From contig NC_035791.1 in the NCBI RefSeq assembly GCF_001653235.2, positions 4,278,001-4,342,000 of the forward strand: a stretch of 64,000 bases of DNA, written 5' to 3'. Each line of letters starts with the position of its first letter. Positions within the stretch are counted from its first letter, which is position 1. The notes beneath the pieces are model-generated. The model made no database searches. It was given only the letters and a program-made list of their open reading frames with translations, and was not told where the DNA came from. Below are positions 1-11,400 of the stretch, one piece after another. The translations under genes were made by a program, and so were the position numbers. This DNA is from Pochonia chlamydosporia 170. Lineage: Eukaryota > Ascomycota > Sordariomycetes > Hypocreales > Clavicipitaceae.

Positions 1-192
1 CGAAATACTTCACTAACCCAGTCAAGCATAATTGGCAGCTACCTAACAAACGCCAGTCTCTCAATAAATAACGCTCCAACATTCTCGATTTCGATATTTA
101 TTTAACCTTACCAGCTCCCCACAACTAATTTTGATAATACCAAACTTCTGTCTTAAATACTCACCGTGCCTGGCTTCACTAGTACCACAGAG

Positions 193-1998
193 TTACTCCT
201 GTATTTCCTCCCCAGGCGCATTCTCATCCCAGCCCTCCTCCTCGACGTCATCATCAGCAGTAGCATCCTGATACTGTTGATACTCCGAAACCAAATCATT
301 CATATTAGACTCCGCCTCAGTGAACTCCATCTCGTCCATGCCCTCCCCTGTATACCAGTGAAGGTAGGCCTTGCGACGGAACATGGCAGTGAATTGGTCC
401 CCGACGCGCTTGAAGATGTCCTGAATGGCTGTCGAGTTTCCGACAAATGTAGATGACATTTTCAATCCCTTTGGTGGTACCGTGCACAGTGATGTTTGCA
501 CGTTGTTGGGAATCCAGTCCACAAAGTAGGTAGAGTTTTTGTCTTGGATCTTGCGCATTTGTTCTTCCACTTCTTTGCCAGAGAGCTTGCCGCGGAACAT
601 GGCTGAGCATGTCAAGAAGCGGCCATTTCGGAAGTCGGATTGTGCCATCATGTTGCGAGGGTCCAGCATCTGCTGGGTGAGATCGGGGACAGTGACACTC
701 CGGAATGCATGGGTACCGCGGCTGGTTAGGGGTGCGAAGCCAACCATGAAGAAGTGAAGACGTGGGAAGGGAACCTAGAAGAAGTTACAGGTTAATATGA
801 CTCCTTGGGGCTGCCAATGTAAACTGGAGGTAGCCAGCAACTTGGCGTGATCGAAGGCCTCCAAGGCGGTCAAAGAGTAAGAGAACACTCACCAAGTTGA
901 CACAGATCTTTCGCAAATCGGAATTGAGTTGACCCGGGAATCGCAGCGAAGTAGAAATACCAGACATGACCGTCGAGATCAAGTGGTTGAGATCACCGGT
1001 CGAGGGATTGGGGAGCTTGAGTGTTCGTTGGCAGATATCATACAGGGCTTGGTTGTCGATACAGAACGTGGCATCCGAGTTCTCAACAAGTTGGTGTACA
1101 CTCAGGACTGTGTTGTATGGCTCGACAACAGTGTCAGATGTTTGAGCGGATGGTACAACGCTGAACGTAGCCATCATACGATCGGGGAACTCTGTAAAAG
1201 AGGGCTGTGAGTAACTTCCAGGCTTAATTTTGAGATTTCGTGACTACGTCTTCATACCTTCTCGAATCTTGGAAAGCAGGAGAGTGCCCATGCCAGAACC
1301 AGTGCCACCGCCGAGGGAGTGAGTGATCTGGAAGCCCTGCAGACAGTCGCAGCTCTCAGATTCACGACGAACAACATCGACCACTTCCTCAACTAACTCT
1401 GCTCCTTCAGTGTAGTGACCCTTTGCCCAGTTATTGGCGGCAGAAGACTGTCCGAAAATAAAATTATCTGGGCGAAAGAGTCCACCTAGTGGCCCAGCGC
1501 GCACAGCATCCATGGTGCCAGGTTCCAAATCGACGAGCACAGCCCGTGGAACATATTTCTTTTCAGACGCCTGATATGACAAAGGTATTAGCATCCGTAA
1601 TTTTGGGAGAATTATGAGATAAGAGGCATCTCACATACCTCGTTGAAGTAGACATTTACTCGATCGAGCTGAACATGGTTGTCACCAGTGTACCTAGTAC
1701 GAGATTCCAAGTCAGTGCCGTTCCCAGTCTAGTAGTCGGTGAGATGATGCCAACGAGACATACATTCCATTGTAATCCAAGCCATGTTCCCCCAGAATGG
1801 TCTGCCAAAACGCAGTACCAACTTGGTTGCCCTACATATCGTTAGTTGATGAACGTGAGGGCGACGTCAAAGGGGGTAACAGCTTACACACTGGCCAACT
1901 TGAAGATGAACCTATAATTTTGAGATTACGTCATAGGTCAGTTGAAGTCTTCAGAACTCAGGAGCTTCCACGAACAAGAGACGTACGATTTCAGGCAT
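193..1998 (-). CDS. divergent beta-tubulin paralog
   Basis: Beta-tubulin, the GTP-binding partner of alpha-tubulin in cytoplasmic and spindle microtubules. Seven exons join to 450 residues, the normal family length. Introns fall after Ile4, after Cys12, within Met35, after Glu53, within Glu158 and before Val258. Visible landmarks are the GTP-binding GGGTGSG loop (140-146), the PFPRLHFFM stretch after residue 258, MREI-like start MPEI and an acidic C-terminal tail. The start is fixed by the exon ATGCCTGAAATC followed by GTACGT. It differs from canonical fungal beta-tubulin at many conserved sites (for example HLQVGQC near the start, ENSDATF at 194-200), so it is a paralog rather than the housekeeping copy. 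Codon 198 (1070-1072) is GCC, Ala, where Glu is usual; Phe167, Phe200 and His6 are retained. The frame is intact, so it is unlikely to be a pseudogene. Confidence 0.95.
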
Positions 1999-3920
1999 TG
2001 TTGCTGCTTCCGGTGGCGCCGAGCAGAGGTCAACTGGTCAGTTGGCAGCAAGCACGAGCCGAGTCGTCAGCGGTTGACGTGTCGCGGAATTAGTCACCAG
2101 TTAAATAAACTTGGGATACTGGAAACTTCCAACGATTCTGCAGGTGATGTTCTCTGAACTTAATTTCGGAGCCTGCTGCCCAGGGTAACGCGATACTCGA
2201 TGCGGTGGTTTGCTGTTAGGCAGCCTTTTTCTCTGGTCAGACCACCATCCGATTCAAGCGGTAGCACAAGACCCTGAGCGGTTGGCGCCAATGGATGTAC
2301 GATTGCCTAATAATTTGTGGGGACAGAGTCCATTGCTGTATCGAATATTATTTTTTTTTTGTTTTTCTCGGTTCCAGACATGGCCTGGACTGGGCATTTG
2401 CTGCGACTCCTTTTCGGATCCATACTGTCGGTTGGGGGTTTTCTTCCCGTGACTGAGATTTCTGCCCGACACCCTCATTCCGGCCGGTGTAGGGTTCGCG
2501 CACAGCGCAGGATTATTTAAATTCGCGAGAGGATTGCGGTTGAGAAGCAATTTGGTTTCATATGAGAAATCTCATAGACAATGTGAGTTTATTCACAATC
2601 ATGCTCTCAGGTTTGATGTACCAAACACCGGATTAGGAAATATAGGGTAAGGAACATTTTTGCAAGACGATGAAATTGCCATGAATCACAAAGCCGACAA
2701 GGCAAAATTAGTTAGTGCTATGGGTTTTATTTTTTATTTTCATCTTATTTTCATGTTGTTTTTCCTTTCTCCTTTGCGCCTTTTCTCATAATGCATCAAG
2801 TCGACTCCTGTCGAAGGCTAGTCTCCATGGAGTCGTCATCATTCGCTCACTTCAACACCAAACACCCAACAGTCGCTCATTCAAACCACAACAATGACAC
2901 CATCACTTCAGAAGAAGATTCTCAGAAACAACATTCGCCGCTGGACCAAGATATGACCGCGCGTCATGTCCCCTACTATCGCCTCAGAGATGGAAATGTT
3001 GTCTCATCTGCCACCAAGACAATCTGGGTAAATTTGGCCCTTTTTGGCGAGGATCCTACTCATTCGACTCATCCAATTGGTCCGACATGACTAGAAATCC
3101 ATCCCTGCCAGACAGGGGACACAGCAAAGATTGACATTAGCGACATTGATTGGCAAATGAAAGTGCGTGCCGTGGCGAGATTGTGAGCTCAAGGTGGTGG
3201 TGTATTGGGAACGGGCCGTGAAGATGGTTGTGTTGAAAACTCCCCGATTTGCGCCCAAATGTTTTGCAGAACTCTCGAGTCTGACCGTCATGTTGGAATT
3301 CGTGCCATCACCACTGTTCTATGCTTGCTTATCTTTTCTCTCCTGAAGCTCATGATGCGACAATGTTCCAGAGATAAAGCTGCGTATTGCATGGTCGCAG
3401 GCAGTGTTGAGACGTCGCGACGATCGTCAAATTCCACTGGTATGCAGGTCCCAAGGCGACGCAGTAAACAGAGGACTCGTGTGCAATTGATTTGATGTCG
3501 AATCGATTTACCAGGAACCCGGCACACGAGTGCCGATGCAAAGACCAAAGATTACCTGCCGTGTCTCATCTCTTGACAGAGAGGCGCCGTCTGGATTTCA
3601 TAACAAAAGCTTCCCCTTGTAGAGTGGAGGCTCGTTGGGGCAATGTCTCTGTTGAATATTGAGGTCATCCACGCCGATTATCCGCCCCTTGATACGTACT
3701 TGTACGCAAGTTTCGGGTCCTCAAGATCATTTAGATGGGGCGTTGTTCTTCACGCCGTGAGAGATGTCGACATGCCGCTTCAATCCACCACGCCAAATGA
3801 TTGACAACTCTTAATAAACAACATCGCCAGTTTTCCCTTTATACGAGAGACGAAATTTTGCCCATTTCAATCGTGGGCTTGGTAAAAACGCCGATAATTA
3901 CATCAACTCGATGATAAACA
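1999..3920. other. intergenic region, 1.9 kb
   Basis: No supportable gene. It lies between the divergent tubulin and MFS genes, so it holds both promoters. There are T-rich tracts near 2340-2360 and 2725-2770. The open frames are under 100 codons, overlap one another on both strands and show no recognisable domain. Confidence 0.6.
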
Positions 3921-5740
3921 ATGGAAAGGGAGCGGCTATCGTCAGAATGCCCTGATATCAATCTGGATTTGCCGCTCTCACGAGAGGACACTTTGGTCGC
4001 CAAATCATCCGTCCAAGAACTGGTCGAGGACCCTCTCAAGTCAGACGTGAAAGGCCTCTTGAAAAAAGTCGATCGCAACCTCATGCCCATAATTTGCGTC
4101 TTGTATCTTCTTTCATGCTTGGACCACTCGAATTTGGGGAATGCCCGCGAAAATGGCATAGGCAAGGCTCTTCATATGACTGGAAAAGAAGATTTCAATG
4201 TATGGAACTGTCGCAAGAATCAGCACTACGTGGTTTAACACTGACAAGTCTAGATTGCCATTTCCATCTTCTTTCCCGCCTATCTCCTTGTACAAGTCCC
4301 CTCAAATCTGGTATTGAGAGCATGGCGACCATCCATTTGGATACCAACGCTCATGCTAGGATGGGCCATTATAACCACGTGTACTGGCATGGTGCAGAGT
4401 TTTGGCGGGTTGCTTGTCTCTCGAGTTTTTCTCGGCCTTGTGCAAGGCGGCGTTTTTCCTGGTCTGGTCTACTTGTAAGTCGCCGTTGAGAAACACATTC
4501 ACCCGTATAATTTGCAACTTGAAACTAATGGGTATATCCTCAAGCATTTCCATGTGGTATCAGAGTCATGAATGCGGCCTTCGCATAGCCATGTTTTATT
4601 CCGTTGCCGTGGCAGGCGGATCATTTAATAGCCTTATTGGCAGCTGCATTTTGCACCTGAAAGGTATTGGGGGCCTGGATGGTTGGTCGTGGCTCTTTAT
4701 AATTGAGGGAGCTGTTACTTTTGTTGCAGGTATGTTGTCGTTTGGAACAAATACAACGACTTTCCGAGATTAAATACTGACGTGGGCTTTTCAGCCCTTA
4801 GTGCGTACTGGTTCATGCAGGACTACCCCGAAACCGCCAACTTTCTAGCATCAGCCGAAAGACGGTTAGTACTTCGACGGATTGACGAAGAGCAGTCGTC
4901 CATGCCCAAAGAGTTTCGTTTCAAGTACATCAAAGACGCTCTTCTCGATTGGAAAATATGGATTCACATGATCATCACCCTGGGCATAACGGTACCAATG
5001 TCGTCCATCTCAGAGTTTCTGCCCGGAATCATCGACGATCTGGGGTACCAAGGCGCGCATGCGAAATTGATGACGATACCGCCGCACATCGCCGGCTGCT
5101 TGTTCATTCTTGGCGGTGGCATCGCCGCTGATAGACACTCCCAGAGAGGACTGTACATTATTTGTTTCTGCATTGTTGGGTAAGACGCCACTTACACGCA
5201 AATGAAATGTTGAGTGTCTCTCCATTCTAACTAGCTCACCAGAATCGTCGGCTTCATCATGCTAGGAGCAACCAATAGTCTCACCATCGAATACATGTCC
5301 TCGTTCTTGATAGCCATTGGGACCTATCCCATCGTGCCACAGGATGTCGCATGGAACGCCAACAACATTGGGGGCTCAACGAAAAGGGCAGTTGGGATTG
5401 CCATGCACATCGGCTTTGTGAGTTCCGCCACCCTTGTCTGTGGCAGGCGATGAGAGTTGCATGCACGCGTGGCTAACATACCGAAAAGGGCAATCTGGGG
5501 GGCGCCGTTGCAGGTTTTATCATTCGACGACAGGACGCTAGACGATTTGTGTCAGGTCATGGTGTGCTGCTGGGTATGATGGGCATGAGTTGTGTGCTTA
5601 CTGTGTTTATGACGTGGTATTTGCGAAGGGAGAATAAATCACGGGCGTCGCGGCAGTATCCTCGGTGGTCGACTGTCCAGGAGCGGTTGGGTGAACGAGA
5701 AAGAGGTGACAGGGCTTCGTATTTTCGGTATACGATATAG
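3921..5740 (+). CDS. MFS permease, Dal5/allantoate-type anion symporter
   Basis: Plasma-membrane major facilitator of the anion:cation symporter group (allantoate, nicotinate and vitamin permeases of the Dal5/Tna1 type). Six exons (3921-4199, 4254-4474, 4545-4729, 4795-5179, 5243-5417, 5489-5740) join to 498 residues, typical for the family. The charged N-terminus leads into KKVDRNLMPIICVLYLLSCLDHSNLGNA, the usual first-helix signature (D-R-x-L-M-P, L-D-x-x-N-x-G-N-A). Later come FPGLVYFISMWYQ (helix 4-5 region), a central loop with YPETANFL and a C-terminal half with WNANNIGG and KRAVGIAMHIGFGNLGG. Both six-helix halves are present and no stop interrupts the joined frame. The substrate cannot be read from sequence. 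The divergent partner is the tubulin paralog, about 1.9 kb away. Confidence 0.88.
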
Positions 5741-6076
5741 AGATTGTTCCGGGACGACATGAAATCATGGGATTTAGGAAAATAGAGGCGGAGTTATAGT
5801 CGCTTGAAGTACTTGCATTAGTTAAGGCGGAAAAGGCACGCAATTGGCTCGCAATGCGCAGATAGAACATCATGGACTGCTTTACCACGCATCAACACGT
5901 TATGGAAAGGGCATTTTAGGTTACTAGGACTATACTTTTATTCAATGTGATCATGTACATCAAGGATTTCCAGCCTCGTCAGATAACATATGTACAGACT
6001 AAAGTGAAAGTCATAACAGGTCTCATAACTGTTCCATATTCCAAATCACAGAACAAATTCCGCTCGCTAGACGCAT
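5741..6076. other. convergent intergenic region
   Basis: 336 bases between the convergent 3' ends of the MFS and RNase genes. AT-rich, with no gene seen; expected to hold both 3' UTRs. Confidence 0.6.
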
Positions 6077-6536
6077 TTAAGAAGTGCCAGAGCAACCGAC
6101 AAAGTTGTTTCCAGAAGCACCGGTGTGGGTAATGGCACCAGCAAGCTGGCAGGAGTTAGAAATGACGACTCGGTCAGGGCCGGGTGAACCTGTATAAGCA
6201 AAAGTAAGTAAACTATCGGCGCAGTGAGTAGAACCCCACGATCCGAAACATACCACCAGAGTAGACCTTGCCGGACTTGAGAATAGGGAACTCGTTGTAT
6301 GGGCCGCTGACGGGGAAGTTGAAGCCCTCGTAGTTGTTGTACTTGTGAGGATAGGTAGACGATCCAGCATGACCACCGTTCTTTACATAGTTGCAAGCAG
6401 CATTAGCAGCAGCCTGGACAGCACTGGCACTGTATGAGACGCTGCCGCACTTGGTAGCAGCTCGAGGCTGGAGATCAGCAGGGGCGGCGCTGACAAGGGC
6501 AACGAGCGAGAGGAGGCTGACGACGGAGAACTGCAT
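6077..6536 (-). CDS. secreted guanyl-specific ribonuclease (RNase F1/T1 family)
   Basis: Secreted endoribonuclease that cleaves RNA 3' of guanosine through a 2',3'-cyclic phosphate. Two exons joined at Gly95 give 131 residues: signal peptide (about 1-18, ending VSAAPA), a short propeptide ending in PR at 24-25, then a mature domain of about 106 residues, the usual RNase T1/F1 size. Active-site residues of the family are all present: Tyr62 and His64 in TYPHKYNN, Glu82 in NEFPI, Arg101 in PDRVV and His116 in ITHTG. Four Cys remain in the mature part (30, 48, 108, 127). The sequence is close to Fusarium RNase F1. The start is the Met that opens the signal peptide; an in-frame ATG five codons upstream (6551) would weaken it. 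It lacks the extended loops of ribotoxins, so it should be a general nuclease. Confidence 0.95.
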
Positions 6537-6662
6537 CTTGGAGTATGTCACAGTTTAAGAAAGTATGAGGACAAGATGAGTTGATGGACAACAACAGTAA
6601 AGTGAAGCTAGGAGACTCTGGACACAAAAACCGACGGATCTGACCGAGGGTCTCGCATTGTT

Positions 6663-6670
6663 CTTATATA
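6663..6670 (-). promoter_or_regulatory. TATA box of the RNase gene
   Basis: TATATAAG on the minus strand, about 130 bases upstream of the RNase start codon, leaving room for a 5' UTR of roughly 100 bases. Confidence 0.5.
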
Positions 6671-8246
6671 GATCCCATATCCTACACGGTCGGTGCAGAG
6701 AAGCACCGACAACAAGATAAGCCGGCGACACCAGATCCTACCACTACGGAAACCCATTATTAGAATGGCACTGTCGATCGGCGCCCAACCCTTGAATTAA
6801 AAAGTTCAGATTCGCCAAATTGCTCTACACATCAGCTAAGTGGGTAGCGCCAAGTCCAGCCTTCAAAGCCCATCGCATCGCTTGCACCACAACGCTTTCT
6901 AGTTCCCAAGCCTCCGTGATGTCGCCGAGCTCCCACCACTCACGGTTGTTTGTCCATGCCATGTGAGGGCAGTGGGACCGGCTTATGTTGCGCATCTTGG
7001 AAGGTCGAGTTCGTCGTGGTCGTGGATCAGCGTCCTAGTGGTTGACGCCCCTGGCAGATCAGCGCCAATCTAGGAGGCGCACATTGGGACATTTTAGGTG
7101 CCGTCTGGGGTTGAAGCGGCCCTCTCCGAAGGGTGTCCTCCACTTGATTAAAGTAAGCGACCATCCAGCTTCCTTTTGGTTATTGAAGTGGTCTTGTTTG
7201 GGCTCGGCTCGGTTGTGGTGAGGAGCGTCAGTTTGCTATAGATGAATCCATACAAAACCGCAAAAGGAAGATCCAACATGCTTGTTGAGACGCAGATGTG
7301 CTCTGTGCAACTCTGGCTCCCTTGGGATCTGTGGTGTAATGTTTCGTGTAATCCTTCATCCACCCTGTCCTACTTGATCCCAGGGCATGGTACAGAGAAG
7401 CCGAGTTCACCGAGTTCCCAATTGAACCAGCTTTTTCAGTGCCGAAATGCCGTTAAACCTGCTTCATAGTGAGCGTTTCAATTGCTTCAATTGGGCTTTA
7501 GGGCCAATGTGAGGAGTGTGTTTGCCAACCCTTCAAGTCCTTGTCATTCCCATCAACAATCAGCCTGTACCGATCAGGAAGGTCGTGCGGTCTTTTTTTA
7601 TCCGTTGTCCTATCCACAGGTGGCCTGATTGGAACGACGGTTCACTCCATCAATCACAGTAGAATATAATAAGAAAACGAAGAGAAGAGCAAGTCTTATT
7701 GAGTGATACTTTTCCCAGAGCCTGCGATGTTGCCGTCGCTCGGTGATCAAATTGGGCAAAGCCATAATACTCACTTTTCTCAACCAAGTAAGAAGCGGAC
7801 CTCTCTTGATGTAAAAAAAGACACAAATGCTTGTTCCACAGCCTGCCAGTGGGGTTCATGCAACACGCTCCTCGTCAACCCCCAAGCATTGGAGGGATTG
7901 TCAATCTTGAAAACACCGATGTGACAAATGGAGGACGGATGCCGGACATCTCCACTTATCCGATGCAATTGCTTTTTGGTGGCACACCCCTGATGCTGTC
8001 TGCCTGACACTCTACGCAAACATCACTTGAAAGAGGCCATCTTAGGTCAGGTTTGATTCGTACATTTCATTTAGTATATTCCCATCCGTTCTGTTCTACA
8101 AAGTTGATAGCATGACTGCAAATGACATGTGACAAATATCGTGTTCCTTCCTCTTGGATACAAGCCGATTTGAAGGCTTGCACCGCTGCAGGCATCTTGT
8201 CGGGCTCCAGATTTGTCTCCTACTAGCTCTCCTGTGGATGTTGTCC
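6671..8246. other. intergenic region, about 1.6 kb
   Basis: No gene supported. It contains the RNase upstream region and the 3' flank of the Asn/Gln-rich gene. Several open frames of 60-80 codons occur on both strands, but none has a start context, intron structure or motif that I recognise. Confidence 0.55.
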
Positions 8247-9811
8247 TTACTCTTCATCCTCTGCATCTTGAGCCTGCTGGCCGTTTTGACCGTTCTGGGC
8301 ATTTTGACCAGCCTGGTTCTGACCGTTCTTCTTGCCATTCTGAGCGTTTTGACCAGCTTGGTTCTGGTTGTTCTGGTTCTGGCCGTTCTTGTTGCCGTTC
8401 TGCGCGTTCTGGTTGTTTTGACCATTCTGGCCATTCTGACCCTGGTTCTGACCATTCTGATTCTGCTCGTTCTGGTTCTGACCATTTTGGTTCTGACCGT
8501 TCTTGTTGCCGTTCTGGTTCTGGCCGTTGTTCTGGTTGTTCTGACCATTCTGATTCTGCTCGTTCTGGTTCTGACCATTTTGGTTCTGACCGTTCTTATT
8601 GCCGTTCTGAGCACCCTGACCGTTCTGGTTGTTTTGACCGTTCTTGTTGCCATTCTGGCCATTCTGATTCTGGCCATTGTTCTGGTTGTTCTGGCCGTTC
8701 TTGTTTCCCTTCTGACCATTCTGGTTCTGGTTGTTCTGGCCATTCTGGTTTTGGTTGTTCTGACCAGCATCAGCAGTTTGGTTGTTCTGGTTCTGACCAT
8801 TCTGAACCTGGCCATTCTGGTTCTGACCGTTGTTCTGGTTGTTCTGACCATTCTTGTTACCGTTCTGGGCACCTTGACCGTTCTGGTTGTTTTGGTTTTG
8901 ACCCTGGTTGGCGTTCTGACCGTTGTTGTTGTTTGCGTTGCAGGCGTTGCCTCTGTTCTTCTTGCCCTTTCCTCTGGCCTTCTTTCCAGCCTTGCCATTT
9001 CCGTTGCCGTTTCCATTACCATTTCCGTTGCCAGCGTTAGCATCTGTGCCATTGTTGGCTCCGCCAACCACATTATTTCCACCAGCAGCAGCATTGTTGG
9101 TGTTACCGGCAGCGTTCTTGTTGTTACCGGCAGCGTTGTTGTTGTTACCGGCAGCAGCGGCGCCACCATTCTGATCAACGAAACCGCAGCCAGTCTTGCC
9201 GGCCTGGAACTGGGCACCAACACCAGAGCAGACACCAGCACCACCGTTCTGCTGGGCGCAGCAGGCGGAAGCGCAGTCAGCGTTGCTGAGGCATTGTCCA
9301 GTGATGAACTGCTTGCCCTGTCCGTTGCCGACGTTCTTAGCACCGGCAGGGTCAGGCTTGGCTCCGCCAGCAGCACCGTTGTTCTGCTGGCCGTTGTTAT
9401 TTTGGCCATTATTTTGCTGGCCGTTGTTCTGCTGACCATTGCCTTGCTGAGCGTTGTTCTGCTGGCCGTTGTTCTGTTGACCATTGCCACCAGCGGCAGC
9501 ACCGCCATTAGGATCAACGAAGCCGCATCCAGTCTTGCCGGCTTGGAATTGAGCACCAACCCCAGAGCAGACACCTACTCCGCCATTCTGCTGGGCGCAG
9601 CAGGCGGAAGCGCAGTCAGCGTTGCTGAGGCATTGGCCAGTAATGAACTGCTGTCCCTTTCCGTTTCCAACGTTCTTAGCACCAGCAGGATCAGCGGCGG
9701 CATAAACCGTCAGTGCCACTAAGAAAGGATTAGAATGCTGGGCTGAAATATGGAAGAACCTTTTCCGGATAACTTACAGGCAAGAACGGAAGCAGCAGCG
9801 ATGCGAACCAT
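8247..9811 (-). CDS. secreted double six-Cys protein with Asn/Gln/Gly-repeat tail (BAS2-like modules)
   Basis: Predicted secreted protein of 501 residues from two exons; a 34-base first exon (start at 9811) joins at 9718. The signal peptide is MVRIAAASVLALALTVYAAA. Two near-identical modules follow, at about 25-79 and 136-191, each with KNVGNG, QFITGQCLSNADCASACC and GKTGCGF. The six Cys are at 41, 47, 51, 52, 62 and 76 in the first module and 154, 160, 164, 165, 175 and 189 in the second. This resembles the small biotrophy-associated secreted protein 2 (BAS2) type of fungal proteins, which normally have one module. A basic KKARGKGKKNRG patch separates them from about 250 residues of NGQ, NQN, NKNGQ and NNQ repeats ending in an acidic DAEDEE. 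Function is unknown; an effector or cell-surface role is inference. Confidence 0.85.
8250..8940 (-). repeat. minisatellite-like coding repeat of the Asn/Gln tail
   Basis: Short degenerate units built from TTCTGG, TTCTGACC and GTTGTTCTG on the plus strand, coding Asn-Gly-Gln-Asn blocks on the minus strand. A longer duplication is visible: about 60 bases starting at 8451 recur almost unchanged from 8544, an offset of 93 bases (31 residues). The only change I see is a G to A in the terminal GTTCTTGTTGCC. This points to recent repeat expansion that keeps the reading frame. Confidence 0.85.
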
Positions 9812-10029
9812 TTTGAAGTCTGAGAGAGGGAGAAGAAATGTCTAAAAGAAAAAAATTGTTGAGAGAAATTACAGTAAAAGATAGCACCCGGTGCTACAAG
9901 AAAGAAATGAATGATATTGAAGAAAGAAATTCGACTCCAGGTCGGCTGTACCAGATGCTCTCGCGAATGAAGGAAAGTCGGATGGTTGGCTTGAGTAAAA
10001 AAGCTTCCAGATATTCCATCTTTCTCGTC

Positions 10030-10037
10030 CTTATATA
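10030..10037 (-). promoter_or_regulatory. TATA box of the Asn/Gln-rich secreted protein gene
   Basis: TATATAAG on the minus strand about 220 bases upstream of the start codon; the leader between them is A-rich on the plus strand. Confidence 0.45.
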
Positions 10038-11400
10038 CGTCTTCGCAATCTTCCTAGCCGCCGAAAATCCCTACCAAAAGTTGGGATGGGCTGATGTGCA
10101 AGATCCCAGACATCAGACATCGCCGCACCAGGTGAAACTTGGCTTCGAACTTGGCTTTTTGCGGCCCTGGTCTTGAACCGCTGCCACGAGGAAATCCCGC
10201 AAGACGCTAGTTCGGGCAGCATCGTGCGTCCAGGTGCTGGTAGCGTGGTGTCGTGAGGCGTTGCTGTCATGGTTTGAGGCTAAAGGGGTAACGGGGCGAA
10301 TCCGTGACAACCGACTGCAACTTGCGACATCAGGTGTTGCACGCCAAAACATGGCCATAGAATTCGACATAGCAGTATGAAACCGCCATTTTTCTCATGA
10401 TTTCTCCGGATCCTCCTCACGCAAATCATTTAATAGAGATGATTTTGGTTAAGTAATGCGGCCGAAGTGCACGTTACATGTGTGATGGTGGTTGAACCTG
10501 CATAATAGAAAGAAAACAAAGAAGTTGACCAGGGTGAAGTGATGGGATGAATTCGGAAGGAGTGACCGAAACGGCACGTTAGCCAATCACAACTTAGAAT
10601 TGGCTCCATAGACGCCACATTTTTATCCAGACCTTTTTTTATTCTTCTTTTTCAGACATCCCATCCCACAGACTATCCAACAGTTGACCAGTTCAAATAT
10701 TAAGGTTTCCAGGATCGTAGAGGGATGGCCGGATAGCTGCAATTCCGGTTATGCGATCCTCATGATCGGCATTCAGCGACTCATTGTCCTATGCCGCTAC
10801 AATTTAATAGGCTCCCATGATGAACCCAACAACGTTGCAAGGCTGCTCACCCCGACCTCCAGACTTGTCCGTTCACCAACTTGCTACACGTCAAAATCGT
10901 CTCTTTCAAAAATAGAAAAATGCAAGGTTGACTTGACATCTCGGCCCATCGCAATGGAGTTTCCACCGCTACCCCGGAACTATAGCCGTATACGGACGCT
11001 CCTATAGCGATTGAAACGTGACCCCCATATGACATTGGGTAAGCCTCCATGTTTCACCCCATCTCGTTAGAGCTTTAATTCCGCGGCGTTGCTTATTAGC
11101 ATTGCCCTTATGCGCTTGGTAGAGGGCCCTAAAGTCGGGGGTGCCCTCATTTATTCAAGGCTTTGGTGGGCGGCGAATGTGGTTGAGCAAGAGTTGCCGC
11201 ATATCGCGTGGTGTAACTATTGTGTGTTTGTCATATTTTAGGGGAGACCTGAATATGATATATCTTTTCGCCATAGACTGTAACCAAAACTAGTGTTTCT
11301 GAACGAATATGCGCCTGTCGCTCATCTGACTCACGTCGTCATCCTTATTCAAGATCCTTGAACTCTTGATCTGCAATCCTTCAACTTCTTCCAAATACAG
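10038..11400. other. intergenic region, about 1.4 kb
   Basis: No gene supported. The open frames are below 110 codons, overlap on both strands and lack recognisable motifs. It holds the upstream region of the secreted repeat protein and the 3' flank of the beta-lactamase-fold gene. Confidence 0.55.

Noticed and set aside
2715..3090. Short plus-strand frames between the tubulin and MFS genes
   Set aside because: Under 100 codons, low complexity, no motif; similar frames overlap on the opposite strand.
8096..9574. 492-codon minus-strand frame rich in Thr, Arg and Met
   Set aside because: A shifted frame of the same repeat gene; it lacks the signal peptide and Cys modules.
8154..9722. 522-codon frame on the plus strand, rich in Leu and Val
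   Set aside because: It is the complement of the Asn/Gln repeat gene; its apparent hydrophobic repeats come from the reverse of AAC/CAG-type codons.
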